Shown one piece after another: positions 7,867-16,748 of a stretch of DNA of 43,867 nucleotides. A model generated the notes under the pieces. The model ran no database searches. It worked only from the letters and a program-made list of their open reading frames with translations, and had not been told where the DNA came from. A program made the translations under genes and the position numbers. The stretch comes from Proteobacteria bacterium ST_bin16 (GTDB lineage Bacteria > Pseudomonadota > Gammaproteobacteria > Burkholderiales > Nitrosomonadaceae): assembly GCA_002083595.1 (NCBI GenBank), contig MSXT01000086.1, positions 1 to 43,867 on the forward strand, read 5' to 3'. The stretch's first letter is position 1. Each line of letters opens with the position of its first letter.

Positions 7867-10800
7867 ATGATGCGCGTTCTGTATATCGAAGATTCCGCCA
7901 GCGATGCCGATCTGGCCCTGCGCACCCTGCGCCGGACTGCACCGGATATCGAATTGGATGTAGTGAACACCCTGGCTGAAGGATTCAAGCGGCTTGCCGG
8001 ACCGGATTGTCATGACGTGCTGCTGGTTGATCTATCTCTGCCCGATGGCTCCGGTTTGGATGCATTGACGCATGTTCGGGAGCAACGCCTGTCGATCGCG
8101 GTAGTCATTCTGACCGGGTCGGGCGATCAGGATTCCGCCGTGGCCGCGCTCAAGGCCGGCGCGGATGATTATCTGATCAAACGGGACGATTATCTGGAGC
8201 GGCTGCCGCGGATATTGCGCGGCGCCCGGGAGTATTTTCGCGACAATATGGAGCGCAGCCATCCGGCTCTGCGCGTGTTGTATCTTGAGCATAATGTATT
8301 CGATATCGACTTGATGCGCCGTCATTTTGTGTTGCATGCGCCGCATATCCAGATGACCGCGGTGAGCAGCGTGCAAGATGCGCTTGCGCTACTGCCTGAT
8401 GATCCGGTGAAGCAGGCGGCGGAATTCGATGCATTGCTGATCGATTATCACTTGCCCAGCATGGATGGCTTGGAGTTTTTCCAATTGTTACGGTATGAGC
8501 GCAAGCTGAATATTCCTACCATCCTGGTGACAGGCCAGGGTAGTGAGATGGTGGCCGCGCGTGCGCTGCACTTGGGTGTGGATGATTATTTGTCGAAACA
8601 CGAAGGCTATCTGTATGAGATTGTCGCCACCCTGGAGAAAGTGCAGCACCAAGCGGAACTGACCCGCGAACGGATCAGCTTGAAAAGTACCAGTCAGCGC
8701 CTTTCGTATCTTCTGGCCGCCAGCCCGACAATTTTGTACAACCTGCGGTTTTCCGGAGAAACGCCGCGTCCCAGCTGGGTGAGTGAAAATATTGAACGTC
8801 TGCTGGGCTATACGCAAGAAGAAGCATTGGCGGCGGATTGGTGGCGCTCGCATATCCATCCGGATGATCTTGAAGCGGCTTTGGCCCGCCAGCCGGTGTT
8901 GCTGAGCGAAGGCCAGTTGACGCACGACTACCGGTTTCTGCATCGATCCGGACGAATCGTCTGGATACTCGATGAGCTTCGATTGGTGCGGAATGCTGAC
9001 GGCGAGCCTGCCGAAATTGTCGGTGCCTGGCTGGATATCAGTGAACATAAGCGGCTCGAACTGATACGCCAGGCGCATCAATCCGCATTGAATCTGATCG
9101 TTGCCAGCCAACCACTTCCGGTGGTTCTGAATGATATCGCGCAACGTCTCGAGGTGATCAATCCCGGCATGCTGGTTTCCATTTTGCTGTTGGATAAGCA
9201 CGCGGGCCGTCTTAAGCACGGTGCGGCACCCAGTTTGCCGGATGAATACAATGCCGCTGTCAACCGCGTGATGATCGGGGATGGGATCGGTTCGTGCGGG
9301 GCGGCTGCGTGGCGCGGTGAAGCAGTGATTGTTACCGACATCGATCACCATCCGTTTTGGCAGCCTTTTCTGGAATCGACGCGCAAAGCCAATCTTCATG
9401 CCTGTTGGTCGATACCCTTTAAAGATGAGGCGGGCAGTGTGCTAGGCACTTTTGCCATTTATCATCGTACCCCGCGTGAGCCATCACCTGCCGATTTGAT
9501 CCTGATCAATGAGTTTGCCTCGATCACGGCTGTGGCGGTGCAAAAGGTCCACGCCGCCGAAACATTAAAACAGGCGGCGGCGGTGTTTGAGTCCAGCCGG
9601 GAAGGGGTTGTCATCACCGACCTGGAACCGCGCATTCTGGCCATTAACCGCGCCTACACCGAAATTACCGGCTATAGTGAAGCACAGGTGCTGGGTAAGA
9701 ATCCGAAGATCATCAAGTCGGGGCATCACGGTAAATCCTTTTATCAAGCAATGTGGGCCAGTCTGAAGACCGTGGGCCATTGGAGCGGGGAAATCTGGAA
9801 CCGCCGCAGGAATGGCGAAATTTATCCGCAATGGCTGACAATCAGCACCGTGTGTAATGACAGGAATGAGCCCTGTAATTATGTCGGCGTGTTTGCCGAC
9901 ATTACGCAGATGAAGCAATCCGAGGCACAGCTGGCGCATTTGGCGCATTACGATCCATTGACCGGCTTGCCGAACCGGTTATTGGTGCAATCGCGCTTGT
10001 ATCATGCGATTGAACGGGCGCAACGGCACAATCTGCGTATAGCGACGCTGTATGTCGATCTGGATCGTTTCAAGAACGTCAATGACAGCCTGGGGCATCC
10101 CATCGGAGATGAGCTCCTAATCATGCTGGCTGCGCGTCTGAAAAAGCGCTTGCGCGAGGAAGATACGCTGGCGCGCCTGGGCGGCGATGAGTTTTTGCTG
10201 GTGCTGGAAGATATCAAGGAACCGAGCGAACCCGCTTCTGTCGCGCAAACCCTGATTGATTTGCTCGCGACGCCCTTCGCACTGCCCAGCGGTCATGAGA
10301 TCTTCATTAATGCCAGTATCGGTATCAGCCTTTTTCCGGATGATGCCAGCAACGTCACCGAGTTGATCCAGCACGCGGACATGGCCATGTATCTGGCGAA
10401 AAAAGAAGGCCGCAGCACCTATCGTTACCATACGGAAGCGTTGAGCATTGCCGCTAATGAACGCTTGGTCATGGAAACCCGTCTGCGCCATGCGCTTACC
10501 GCCGGAGAGTTTGTTCTGCACTATCAGCCGTTGATCGACGCGCATAGCGGCCGGGCAGTCGGGGTTGAGGCTTTGGTGCGATGGCAGCCGCCGGGAGAAG
10601 CCATCGTGCCGCCGGGAAAATTTATCCCGATTGCGGAAGAAACCGGATTGATCGTGCCGCTCGGGGAGTGGGTGTTGCGGACTGCCTGTGCGCAAGGACG
10701 GGCCTGGATTGATGCCGGTTTTGCGCCGCTCGTGATGGCGGTCAATCTGTCGGTACGGCAGTTCCAATCCGAGAATCTGGCTGAAGTGATCCAAAGGGTT

Positions 10801-11238
10801 CTGGAAGAAACGAAACTTCCTGCGGCTTGCCTGGAATTGGAGTTGACCGAAAGTATGTTCCTGGAACATGCGGAGCGCTCGATCGATACGCTGAAAACCT
10901 TGAAGGCGCCGGGAATCCAGCTGGCGATTGATGATTTCGGCACCGGCTACTCGTCATTGACTTATTTGAAGCGCTTCCCCATCGATAAACTCAAAATCGA
11001 TCAAAGCTTCGTGCGCGGTCTGGCGCACGATCCCAATGATCGTGAAATTGCCGCCACGATCATCGCGATGGCGCGCGGTCTGAAATTAAGCGTCTTGGCG
11101 GAAGGCGTTGAGTCGGAGCAGCAGCTGGCTTTTCTGCGTCAGCATGGTTGTGATTATTATCAAGGATTCCTGTTTCACCGCCCCGCGCCGGCAAAAGAAC
11201 TTGAAGCTTGGCTACGGGAGCATTCCGCACGGTCGTAA
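7867..11238 (+). CDS. REC-REC-PAS-GAF-PAS-GGDEF-EAL c-di-GMP turnover protein
   Basis: 1123 residues from the ATG at 7867, two bases after the previous stop; a longer in-frame start at 7834 would overlap that gene. Two receivers come first. REC1 has Glu8/Asp9 and Asp55. REC2 (about 136-260) keeps the phospho-acceptor in LLIDYHLPSMDG but has Glu-His in place of the usual acidic pair. A PAS (about 275-395), a GAF (400-560) and a second PAS (565-690) follow. The diguanylate cyclase domain has an intact GGDEF at 772-776 and an RxxD inhibitory site five residues upstream (REED), so it should be product-inhibited. The EAL phosphodiesterase domain has EAL at 901-903 and DDFGTGYSS at 1022-1030, both canonical. 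It may therefore make or degrade c-di-GMP, with the switch set by phosphorylation and PAS/GAF ligands. It sits directly upstream of the sheath operon. Confidence 0.94.
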   Translation: MMRVLYIEDSASDADLALRTLRRTAPDIELDVVNTLAEGFKRLAGPDCHDVLLVDLSLPDGSGLDALTHVREQRLSIAVVILTGSGDQDSAVAALKAGADDYLIKRDDYLERLPRILRGAREYFRDNMERSHPALRVLYLEHNVFDIDLMRRHFVLHAPHIQMTAVSSVQDALALLPDDPVKQAAEFDALLIDYHLPSMDGLEFFQLLRYERKLNIPTILVTGQGSEMVAARALHLGVDDYLSKHEGYLYEIVATLEKVQHQAELTRERISLKSTSQRLSYLLAASPTILYNLRFSGETPRPSWVSENIERLLGYTQEEALAADWWRSHIHPDDLEAALARQPVLLSEGQLTHDYRFLHRSGRIVWILDELRLVRNADGEPAEIVGAWLDISEHKRLELIRQAHQSALNLIVASQPLPVVLNDIAQRLEVINPGMLVSILLLDKHAGRLKHGAAPSLPDEYNAAVNRVMIGDGIGSCGAAAWRGEAVIVTDIDHHPFWQPFLESTRKANLHACWSIPFKDEAGSVLGTFAIYHRTPREPSPADLILINEFASITAVAVQKVHAAETLKQAAAVFESSREGVVITDLEPRILAINRAYTEITGYSEAQVLGKNPKIIKSGHHGKSFYQAMWASLKTVGHWSGEIWNRRRNGEIYPQWLTISTVCNDRNEPCNYVGVFADITQMKQSEAQLAHLAHYDPLTGLPNRLLVQSRLYHAIERAQRHNLRIATLYVDLDRFKNVNDSLGHPIGDELLIMLAARLKKRLREEDTLARLGGDEFLLVLEDIKEPSEPASVAQTLIDLLATPFALPSGHEIFINASIGISLFPDDASNVTELIQHADMAMYLAKKEGRSTYRYHTEALSIAANERLVMETRLRHALTAGEFVLHYQPLIDAHSGRAVGVEALVRWQPPGEAIVPPGKFIPIAEETGLIVPLGEWVLRTACAQGRAWIDAGFAPLVMAVNLSVRQFQSENLAEVIQRVLEETKLPAACLELELTESMFLEHAERSIDTLKTLKAPGIQLAIDDFGTGYSSLTYLKRFPIDKLKIDQSFVRGLAHDPNDREIAATIIAMARGLKLSVLAEGVESEQQLAFLRQHGCDYYQGFLFHRPAPAKELEAWLREHSARS

Positions 11239-11281
11239 GAATTGCGCGTTCTGCTGGGGGTAGGAATTAGCGGCGTTAATT

Positions 11282-11320
11282 TTGACAATTCTTTACGTAA
11301 CGCTTGAGAATTAATATTAC
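11282..11320 (+). promoter_or_regulatory. AT-rich candidate control region upstream of the sheath gene
   Basis: The 191-bp gap before the sheath holds an inverted repeat AATTCT (11287-11292) / AGAATT (11307-11312) that encloses a perfect TTACGTAA palindrome (11293-11300). A weak hexamer pair, TTTACG (11292-11297) with TATTAC (11315-11320) at 17 bp, overlaps it. A TTGACA at 11282-11287 lacks a matching -10. The structural operon probably starts here, but the exact promoter is uncertain. Confidence 0.35.
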
Positions 11321-11429
11321 ATCGGATAAGCTGCTCTATGTTCAATCTAAACAAGGTTGTAGGCTGGATTTATCAAGTTGAATGATAACAATGGCCGATG
11401 AACGCTACATTTCCAATTAAAAGGAGCTG

Positions 11430-12977
11430 ATGATGGGGCAATATAAGACACCGGGTGTTTACATTGTTGAAAAGAGCGCGTTTCCGAATTCTGTCGTGGA
11501 AGTGGCAACCGCAGTGCCGGCATTTATCGGTTATACGGAGAAAGCCAATAACAAAGGAAAATCGCTATTAAATAAGGCATGGCGTATTTCATCCATGTCG
11601 GAATTTATCAGCTTCTTTGGCGGACCGTCTAAAGCGCAATATGAAATTTCCGAAATTGCCGCGGCAGCCGCAGCGAAGGCGGGAAAAGGAGGGACTGCAC
11701 CGGCTGCTGCTGTCGAATCGGATTTTGCGAGCGGCGATAAGGAATATGTTTTGGAACTCCAGGGCGCTCGTTATTTTCTGTATCACAGCATGATGCTGTT
11801 TTTTCAAAACGGCGGCGGCGCTTGCTATGTCGTATCGGTTGGCGGCTATACCGATGCTATCGAAAAGCCGAAGCTGAGCGCAGGGATCAATGTTTTATTA
11901 AAAGAGCAGGAACCGACGATGGTGGTGATTCCTGATGCCATGTCGCTGGCTGAACCGGATTGTATCGCATTGCAACAGGATGCTCTGAGTCATTGCGGGC
12001 AAGTGATGAAAAATCGCTTTGCCATTCTGGATGTTTTTGATGGCTATAAAGAAGCGCAGGATAGCGGGTGTATCGAGAAATTCCGCAATGATCTCGGCAC
12101 GAACAGCCTGGATTTTGCCGCAGCCTACTATCCATGGCTCAATACATCCATCGTGCAAACCGGTGATTTGAACTTCGCTAACATTTCCAATGCGGATAAA
12201 TTGCAGGAATTACTCAAAGCGGAAGTCGACGGCAGCGAGTTGGATGATAAGAAAAAAACCGAGATCAACGGCAAGATTGCGGAAATCGGTGTGACACCCA
12301 AAACAGCAACCATGTCGACCGATGTCGATCTGCACAAAATTCTGACAGCCGTTTGCCCGCTTTACAAAGGCATCATCGAAAGCATCAAGCTCAAACTCAA
12401 TCTGCTGCCACCCAGCGCGGGCATGGCCGGTGTTTATACCATGGTGGACAATTCACGCGGAGTGTGGAAAGCACCTGCCAATGTCAGCCTGAATGCGGTC
12501 ATTTCACCCGCCGTTGAGATCACCAATGCGCAACAGGAAGACTTGAACGTCACAACCGCAGGTAAATCGATCAATGCGATCCGGACGTTTATCGGCGAAG
12601 GCACCTTGGTTTGGGGCGCCCGCACGCTCGATGGCAACAGCCTGGATTGGCGCTATATCAACGTGCGCCGCACCATGATCATGCTGGAAGAGTCCATTAA
12701 ACTGGCGACCAAAGCGTATGTATTTGAACCCAATGTCTCCAGCACCTGGGTAACGATCAAGAGCATGATCAGTAACTTCCTGACCAGTATCTGGAAACGC
12801 GGCGGTTTGGCCGGTGCGACACCGGAAGATGCCTTCGGTGTGTTCGTCGGTTTAGGCGAAACCATGACGCCGCAGGATATTCTGGACGGTATGTTGAAAG
12901 TGACCGTGCTGGTTGCATTAAGCCGTCCGGCAGAGTTTATTGAGATCACCTTCCAGCAGCAAATGCAGAAATCTTAA
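11430..12977 (+). CDS. contractile tail sheath protein (Pvc2-4-like)
   Basis: The sheath subunit whose contraction drives the inner tube; 515 residues. The N-terminus YKTPGVYIVEKSAFPNSVVE followed by VATAVPAFIGYTEKA is the hallmark of eCIS sheaths. The C-terminal region (WRYINVRR, VFEPNVSSTWVTIKSMISNFL, VFVGLGETMTPQDI, ITFQQQM) matches the conserved sheath core and the final handshake strand. This is the only sheath gene in the window; PVC and Afp carry several paralogues, so this particle is of the single-sheath kind. AAGGAG at 11421-11426 lies 3 nt from the first ATG and 6 nt from a second in-frame ATG at 11433, so the second may be the real start. It is the first gene of the structural operon. 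Confidence 0.95.
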   Translation: MMGQYKTPGVYIVEKSAFPNSVVEVATAVPAFIGYTEKANNKGKSLLNKAWRISSMSEFISFFGGPSKAQYEISEIAAAAAAKAGKGGTAPAAAVESDFASGDKEYVLELQGARYFLYHSMMLFFQNGGGACYVVSVGGYTDAIEKPKLSAGINVLLKEQEPTMVVIPDAMSLAEPDCIALQQDALSHCGQVMKNRFAILDVFDGYKEAQDSGCIEKFRNDLGTNSLDFAAAYYPWLNTSIVQTGDLNFANISNADKLQELLKAEVDGSELDDKKKTEINGKIAEIGVTPKTATMSTDVDLHKILTAVCPLYKGIIESIKLKLNLLPPSAGMAGVYTMVDNSRGVWKAPANVSLNAVISPAVEITNAQQEDLNVTTAGKSINAIRTFIGEGTLVWGARTLDGNSLDWRYINVRRTMIMLEESIKLATKAYVFEPNVSSTWVTIKSMISNFLTSIWKRGGLAGATPEDAFGVFVGLGETMTPQDILDGMLKVTVLVALSRPAEFIEITFQQQMQKS

Positions 12978-13054
12978 TCTGAAAGTTAGTGCGTTAATCA
13001 GTGCAATTGACAAAAACAACGTTTATTTCTTAATCATAAAATTGGGAGTGCATT

Positions 13055-13513
13055 ATGGCAGATGATGGATCAGCTCAGTCGACGACAGTTTGGCCTATGC
13101 CAAAGTTTTATTTTCAGGTTAAGTGGGATTCTCAAGTCATGCGGTTTCAGGAAGTCAGTGGTCTGGATATTCAGTCGGAAGAGATCAAATACCGCCATGG
13201 CGATAGCCCGGAATTCTCCGTGATCAAGATGCCGGGGATGAAGAAAGTCGGCAATATCACCATGAAGAAAGGCGTTTTCAAGGGCGATAACAAATTCTGG
13301 GATTGGTTTAAACAAATCAAGATGAATACCATCAAGCGCTTGCCGGTCACTATCAGTTTGCTGGATGAAGGCGGCAAGGCGACGATGGTGTGGACGCTCA
13401 CGAACGCCTGGCCGACCAAGATTACCGGCACCGATTTAAAATCGGAAGGCAATGAAGTGGCGATAGAATCCATCGAAATTGTGCATGAAGGCCTGACGAT
13501 CGCCAACAGTTAG
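13055..13513 (+). CDS. inner tube protein (gp19/Pvc1-like)
   Basis: A 152-residue inner-tube protein of the T4 gp19-like family. It has the typical start MPKFYFQVKWDSQVMRFQEV, with SGLDIQSE after it, and the IKMPGMKKVGNITMKKG block. The C-terminal strand GNEVAIESIEIVHEGL is the conserved tube-closing segment. It probably makes most of the tube surrounding the cargo. It starts 77 bp after the sheath with a GGGAG ribosome site. The second tube-family gene 33 bp downstream is more divergent and likely sits at the baseplate end. Confidence 0.93.
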   Translation: MADDGSAQSTTVWPMPKFYFQVKWDSQVMRFQEVSGLDIQSEEIKYRHGDSPEFSVIKMPGMKKVGNITMKKGVFKGDNKFWDWFKQIKMNTIKRLPVTISLLDEGGKATMVWTLTNAWPTKITGTDLKSEGNEVAIESIEIVHEGLTIANS

Positions 13514-13546
13514 TGTTTTTAAATCTTGCCAGCAGATGGGTGACTC

Positions 13547-14017
13547 ATGAATATTTCATTATCCGGAAATGTTTATCCACCCTCTGCTTTCTATTTTAAG
13601 GTCGTGATCGGGCCACCGGCCGGATTGTCGGCGGATACTTCTTTTCAGGAGGTGTCCGGAATCGAAACGGAAATGGAAGTGGAATCGGTTGTTGAGGGCG
13701 GTGAAAACCGGTTCGTGCGGCAATTGCCGAAAGGCATCAAGCATCCCAATTTATCCTTGAAGCGCGGCATTGCGCCATTGACCTCACCGTTGGTGGTGTG
13801 GTGCAAATCGACGCTTGAATCCGGTTTTAATTTGGCGATTAAGCCCTTGCCTGTTCTGGTGTATCTGATGAATGAAGACAAAATGCCGATTCGCGGCTGG
13901 TCTTTCGATTCGGCTTACCCGTTGAAATGGGAAGTCGAAAGCTTCGGCTCCACCAAAAACGAAGTCGCCATCGAAAAGATCATTCTGAGTTATACCGTTT
14001 CCATGCGCATTATCTAG
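13547..14017 (+). CDS. second tube-family protein (tube initiator, Pvc5-like)
   Basis: A 156-residue paralogue of the preceding tube protein. Shared features are the early FYFKVVIG strand, TSFQEVSGIETEMEVE, the basic LPKGIKHPNLSLKRG block and the terminal KNEVAIEKIILSYT strand. In PVC-type particles such a divergent copy forms the first tube layers on the hub, and that role is inferred here from family and gene order. It is followed by a DUF5908 mini-gene and the LysM hub protein, the usual order in eCIS operons. Confidence 0.88.
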   Translation: MNISLSGNVYPPSAFYFKVVIGPPAGLSADTSFQEVSGIETEMEVESVVEGGENRFVRQLPKGIKHPNLSLKRGIAPLTSPLVVWCKSTLESGFNLAIKPLPVLVYLMNEDKMPIRGWSFDSAYPLKWEVESFGSTKNEVAIEKIILSYTVSMRII

Positions 14018-14035
14018 CAGGTGTAAGTATACCCA

Positions 14036-14200
14036 ATGGCGATAGAGATTAAACAACTGCTGATCAAGTCCAATATCGTGCAACGCACCGGGAACGAGGA
14101 TCTCGATTTATCCGAAGAGCACCGGTTGTTGAAAGAAGAAGTGCTGGCGGAATGCCGCCGCATGATCGCGGATTTTCTGCGCGAACAGGGGGAACGCTAA
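14036..14200 (+). CDS. DUF5908-like eCIS mini-protein
   Basis: A 54-residue gene between the second tube protein and the LysM protein. It begins MAIEIKQLLIKSNIV and continues as one charged helix (LDLSEEHRLLKEEVLAECRRMIADFLREQ). The short MxIEIxxLxIK strand followed by a helix is typical of the DUF5908 proteins found at this place in eCIS operons. The stop TAA (14198-14200) abuts the ATG of the next gene, so translation is probably coupled. The role is not known with certainty; a small baseplate or hub component or assembly factor is likely. Confidence 0.72.
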   Translation: MAIEIKQLLIKSNIVQRTGNEDLDLSEEHRLLKEEVLAECRRMIADFLREQGER

Positions 14201-14902
14201 ATGTCGCTGGGCGGTGCCAAGGCGCTGTTGACGATTTCGCCCTGCGCCGTGAATAACGGCAAAATCAGTGTCGATGGCTCGTTGAAAAAATTTGCAGCCA
14301 TGATCAATCCCGCCGGTTACGAGCAAACGTTCAAGCTGAGCTATTCAAAAAACAAAGTGCTGGGGCAACCGGGAACTGAAACCAAGTACGATGCAAGCCA
14401 CCCGGAAAAATTTGTTCTCAAGGAATTGATACTGGATGCCACCGGGGCTGTCTCGGCCAATCCGCTCTCGGTAGTCAGCGATCCGGTTCCGGTCAAGGAA
14501 CAGATTGAATTATTGAAAGACGTTGTGTATCGCTACCGAGGGACTAAGCACGAAGCGCCTATTGTGCAGGTGAAGTGGGGCGAATTACTTTTCTACGGGC
14601 GGGTGGAGTCACTGAAATTTGACTATACCTTGTTCAAGCCCAGCGGCGTGCCGTTGCGCGCCAAAGTCACACTGGCCTTTGTCGAATATCAGAGCAAAGA
14701 GGAAATATCCAAGGAAGCAGCGCAAGAATCCCCGGATTTGACGCACTTGATCGAGGTGAAAGCAGGGGACACTTTACCGCTGTTGTGTTACCAGATTTAT
14801 CAGGACTGTAACTACTATATCGATGTTGCAAAGATTAATCGTCTGACGGATTTTCGTGATCTTAAACCCGGAACTAAGCTTCAGTTCCCTCCATTGAGCT
14901 AG
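14201..14902 (+). CDS. baseplate hub protein with C-terminal LysM (Pvc7-like, gp53-like)
   Basis: A 233-residue protein that joins the tube to the spike in eCIS baseplates. The N-terminal two thirds (FAAMINPAGYEQTFKLSYSK, VKWGELLFYGRVESLKFDYT, LRAKVTLAFVEY) match the CIS tube-associated family. Residues 181-233 form a LysM-like module beginning HLIEVKAGDTLPLLCYQIY and ending LKPGTKLQFPP. In contractile machines this LysM clamps onto tube and hub proteins rather than being demonstrated to bind cell wall. It starts immediately after the DUF5908 stop, and the spike gene follows 7 nt downstream. Confidence 0.9.
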   Translation: MSLGGAKALLTISPCAVNNGKISVDGSLKKFAAMINPAGYEQTFKLSYSKNKVLGQPGTETKYDASHPEKFVLKELILDATGAVSANPLSVVSDPVPVKEQIELLKDVVYRYRGTKHEAPIVQVKWGELLFYGRVESLKFDYTLFKPSGVPLRAKVTLAFVEYQSKEEISKEAAQESPDLTHLIEVKAGDTLPLLCYQIYQDCNYYIDVAKINRLTDFRDLKPGTKLQFPPLS

Positions 14903-14909
14903 GTTTACT

Positions 14910-16700
14910 ATGGCAGATTCCCCATTAACGGGCAGTACGGGTGTCGTATCGGTGACCATTCTGAGCGATGGCAATGCCATAGCCGATACCATTCAGGTCG
15001 TTTCGGTCGAGATCATGTACGGAGTCAATAAAATTCCCGGTGCCAAGATCGTCTTACTGGATGGGGATATGCCGAGCAACAAGTTTCCGGTCAGTGATGC
15101 GGATGATTTTAAACCCGGCGCGGTGATCACGATCAACGCCGGTTATGCCAATCAAACCAGCGCCATTTTCAAAGGCGTGGTCATCAAGCATGGCATCAAA
15201 ATAGACGGTGACAATTTTTCCCGTTTGATCGTGCAGTGTAAAGACAGCTCGGTTGCCATGACGGTGGGGCGTAAGAATGCTAATTTCGTCGATTCGAAGG
15301 ACAGCGACATTATCAGCAAGCTGATCGGCGCATACAGCGGCTTGAGTTCCAATGTGACCGCCACTACAACCAGCTATAAAGAACTGGTGCAGTACTATTG
15401 CAGCGACTGGGATTATTTGCTGACACGGGCGGAAGTCAATGGTTTTCTGGTGACGATCGATGCCGGAAAAGTAACGGTCAAAGCGCCGCAAGTTGATGGT
15501 GAAGCGGTTCTGACCCTGACGTACGGTATCGATTTGATGGCGTTCAGCGCGGATGTCGATGCCGCTGCGCAATTTTCCGTGGTGAAAGGCATCGCATGGA
15601 GCCTGACCGATCAGGCGGTACAGGAAGTACAGGCGAGTCCCGAACAATTAACCGGCCAGGGTGATCTTACCGCCGGTGTTCTAGCGGGCGTAATGGCGCC
15701 GGATTATTTCCGCCTGCAAACCGATGCGCCGCTGGAGAACGCTTCGCTCACCAGTTGGGCCAAGGGGCAGCAGATTAAGTCCGGTCTGGCGCGCATCCGA
15801 GGTTACGCGGCGTTTCAAGGCAGCGCCAAAGTGAAAATCGGCGATCTGGTTGAGTTGAAAGGCGTGGGCAACCGCTTTAACGGCAAAGTGCTGGTGACGG
15901 CAGTGAAACATGACATCAGGCAGGGCAATTGGGTGACGGAAATTGAGTTCGGCCTATCGCCGCAGTGGTTCGCCGAGCAATATAAAACCGAGGCACCGCT
16001 TGCTTCGGGCTGGGTGCCCGGAGTCAACGGTTTGCACATCGGTGTGGTGAAAAAGCTCGATGCCGATCCGGAAGGACAATACAAGATTCAGGTATCCGTG
16101 CCGGTTTTGCAGGCGGAAACCGATGGCGTATGGGCGCGGCTGGCCAGTTTCTACGGTTCCAACGGCATCGGCGCTTTCTTCATTCCCGAAATCGGCGACG
16201 AAGTGGTGTTGGGATACTTCAACGACGATCCTTCGCATCCGGTCATTCTCGGCAGTTTGTACAGCAGCAAACAGAAGATGCCTTACGAATTGACCGCCGA
16301 CAATTTCACCAAAGCCGTGGTGACGCGCAGTAAGCTGAAGCTGGAATTCGACGATGACAAGAAGGTGATCACCGTAACCACACCCGGCAATAACAAAATC
16401 GTCATCAGTGACGATCAGAAATCGATTCTGCTGCAAGACCAGAACTCCAACAAAATCGAGCTCAATTCCAGTGGAATTACTATCGACAGCCCGAAAGACA
16501 TCAAGATCAGCGCCAAGGGCAAGGTAACCATCGACGCGGTGAGCAATATCGAATTGACGGCGAAAGTGGATATCAAGAATCAAGGACTGAATATCAATCA
16601 TCAAGCCAACGTCGGTTTCAGCGCCAAAGGCAACGCTACCGCCGAGCTGTCGGCCAGCGGCCAGACCACGGTAAAAGGCGCTATTGTGATGATCAATTAA
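14910..16700 (+). CDS. VgrG-like central spike protein (Pvc8-like)
   Basis: The trimeric hub-spike that pierces the target envelope; 596 residues. The first ~350 residues are the gp27-like hub (PGAKIVLLDGDMPSNKF, YYCSDWDYLLTRAEVNGFLV). An OB-fold of gp5 type follows at about 370-460, with DGVWARLASFYG, IPEIGDEVVLGYFNDDPSHP and VILGSLYSS. The C-terminus is a repeated short-strand region (VITVTTPGNNKIVISDDQKS, IELNSSGITIDSP) expected to form the needle beta-helix. No extra toxin domain is fused. The PAAR gene follows after 48 nt. The VgrG label reflects homology; this is an eCIS spike because no type VI membrane complex genes are present. Confidence 0.94.
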   Translation: MADSPLTGSTGVVSVTILSDGNAIADTIQVVSVEIMYGVNKIPGAKIVLLDGDMPSNKFPVSDADDFKPGAVITINAGYANQTSAIFKGVVIKHGIKIDGDNFSRLIVQCKDSSVAMTVGRKNANFVDSKDSDIISKLIGAYSGLSSNVTATTTSYKELVQYYCSDWDYLLTRAEVNGFLVTIDAGKVTVKAPQVDGEAVLTLTYGIDLMAFSADVDAAAQFSVVKGIAWSLTDQAVQEVQASPEQLTGQGDLTAGVLAGVMAPDYFRLQTDAPLENASLTSWAKGQQIKSGLARIRGYAAFQGSAKVKIGDLVELKGVGNRFNGKVLVTAVKHDIRQGNWVTEIEFGLSPQWFAEQYKTEAPLASGWVPGVNGLHIGVVKKLDADPEGQYKIQVSVPVLQAETDGVWARLASFYGSNGIGAFFIPEIGDEVVLGYFNDDPSHPVILGSLYSSKQKMPYELTADNFTKAVVTRSKLKLEFDDDKKVITVTTPGNNKIVISDDQKSILLQDQNSNKIELNSSGITIDSPKDIKISAKGKVTIDAVSNIELTAKVDIKNQGLNINHQANVGFSAKGNATAELSASGQTTVKGAIVMIN

Positions 16701-16748
16701 GCTGTATTGAATGCTCAGGATTTCAATTGTTTTGAAAGGAATTTAACG

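Noticed and set aside
7834..7869. Upstream in-frame ATG of the GGDEF/EAL gene
   Set aside because: It would overlap the response-regulator gene by 31 nt; the receiver fold starts at MMRVLYIED from 7867.
8488..10869. Long minus-strand open frames opposite the kinase and c-di-GMP genes (also 5553-6299 and 15954-16604)
   Set aside because: They lie wholly antisense to genes with intact domain motifs, and their translations show no recognisable domains.
13007..13035. TTGACA before the tube gene as an internal promoter
   Set aside because: No acceptable -10 hexamer at 16-18 bp.
16707..16748. Longer start for the PAAR protein
   Set aside because: The PAAR fold and the ribosome site GAAAGGA both point to the ATG at 16749.
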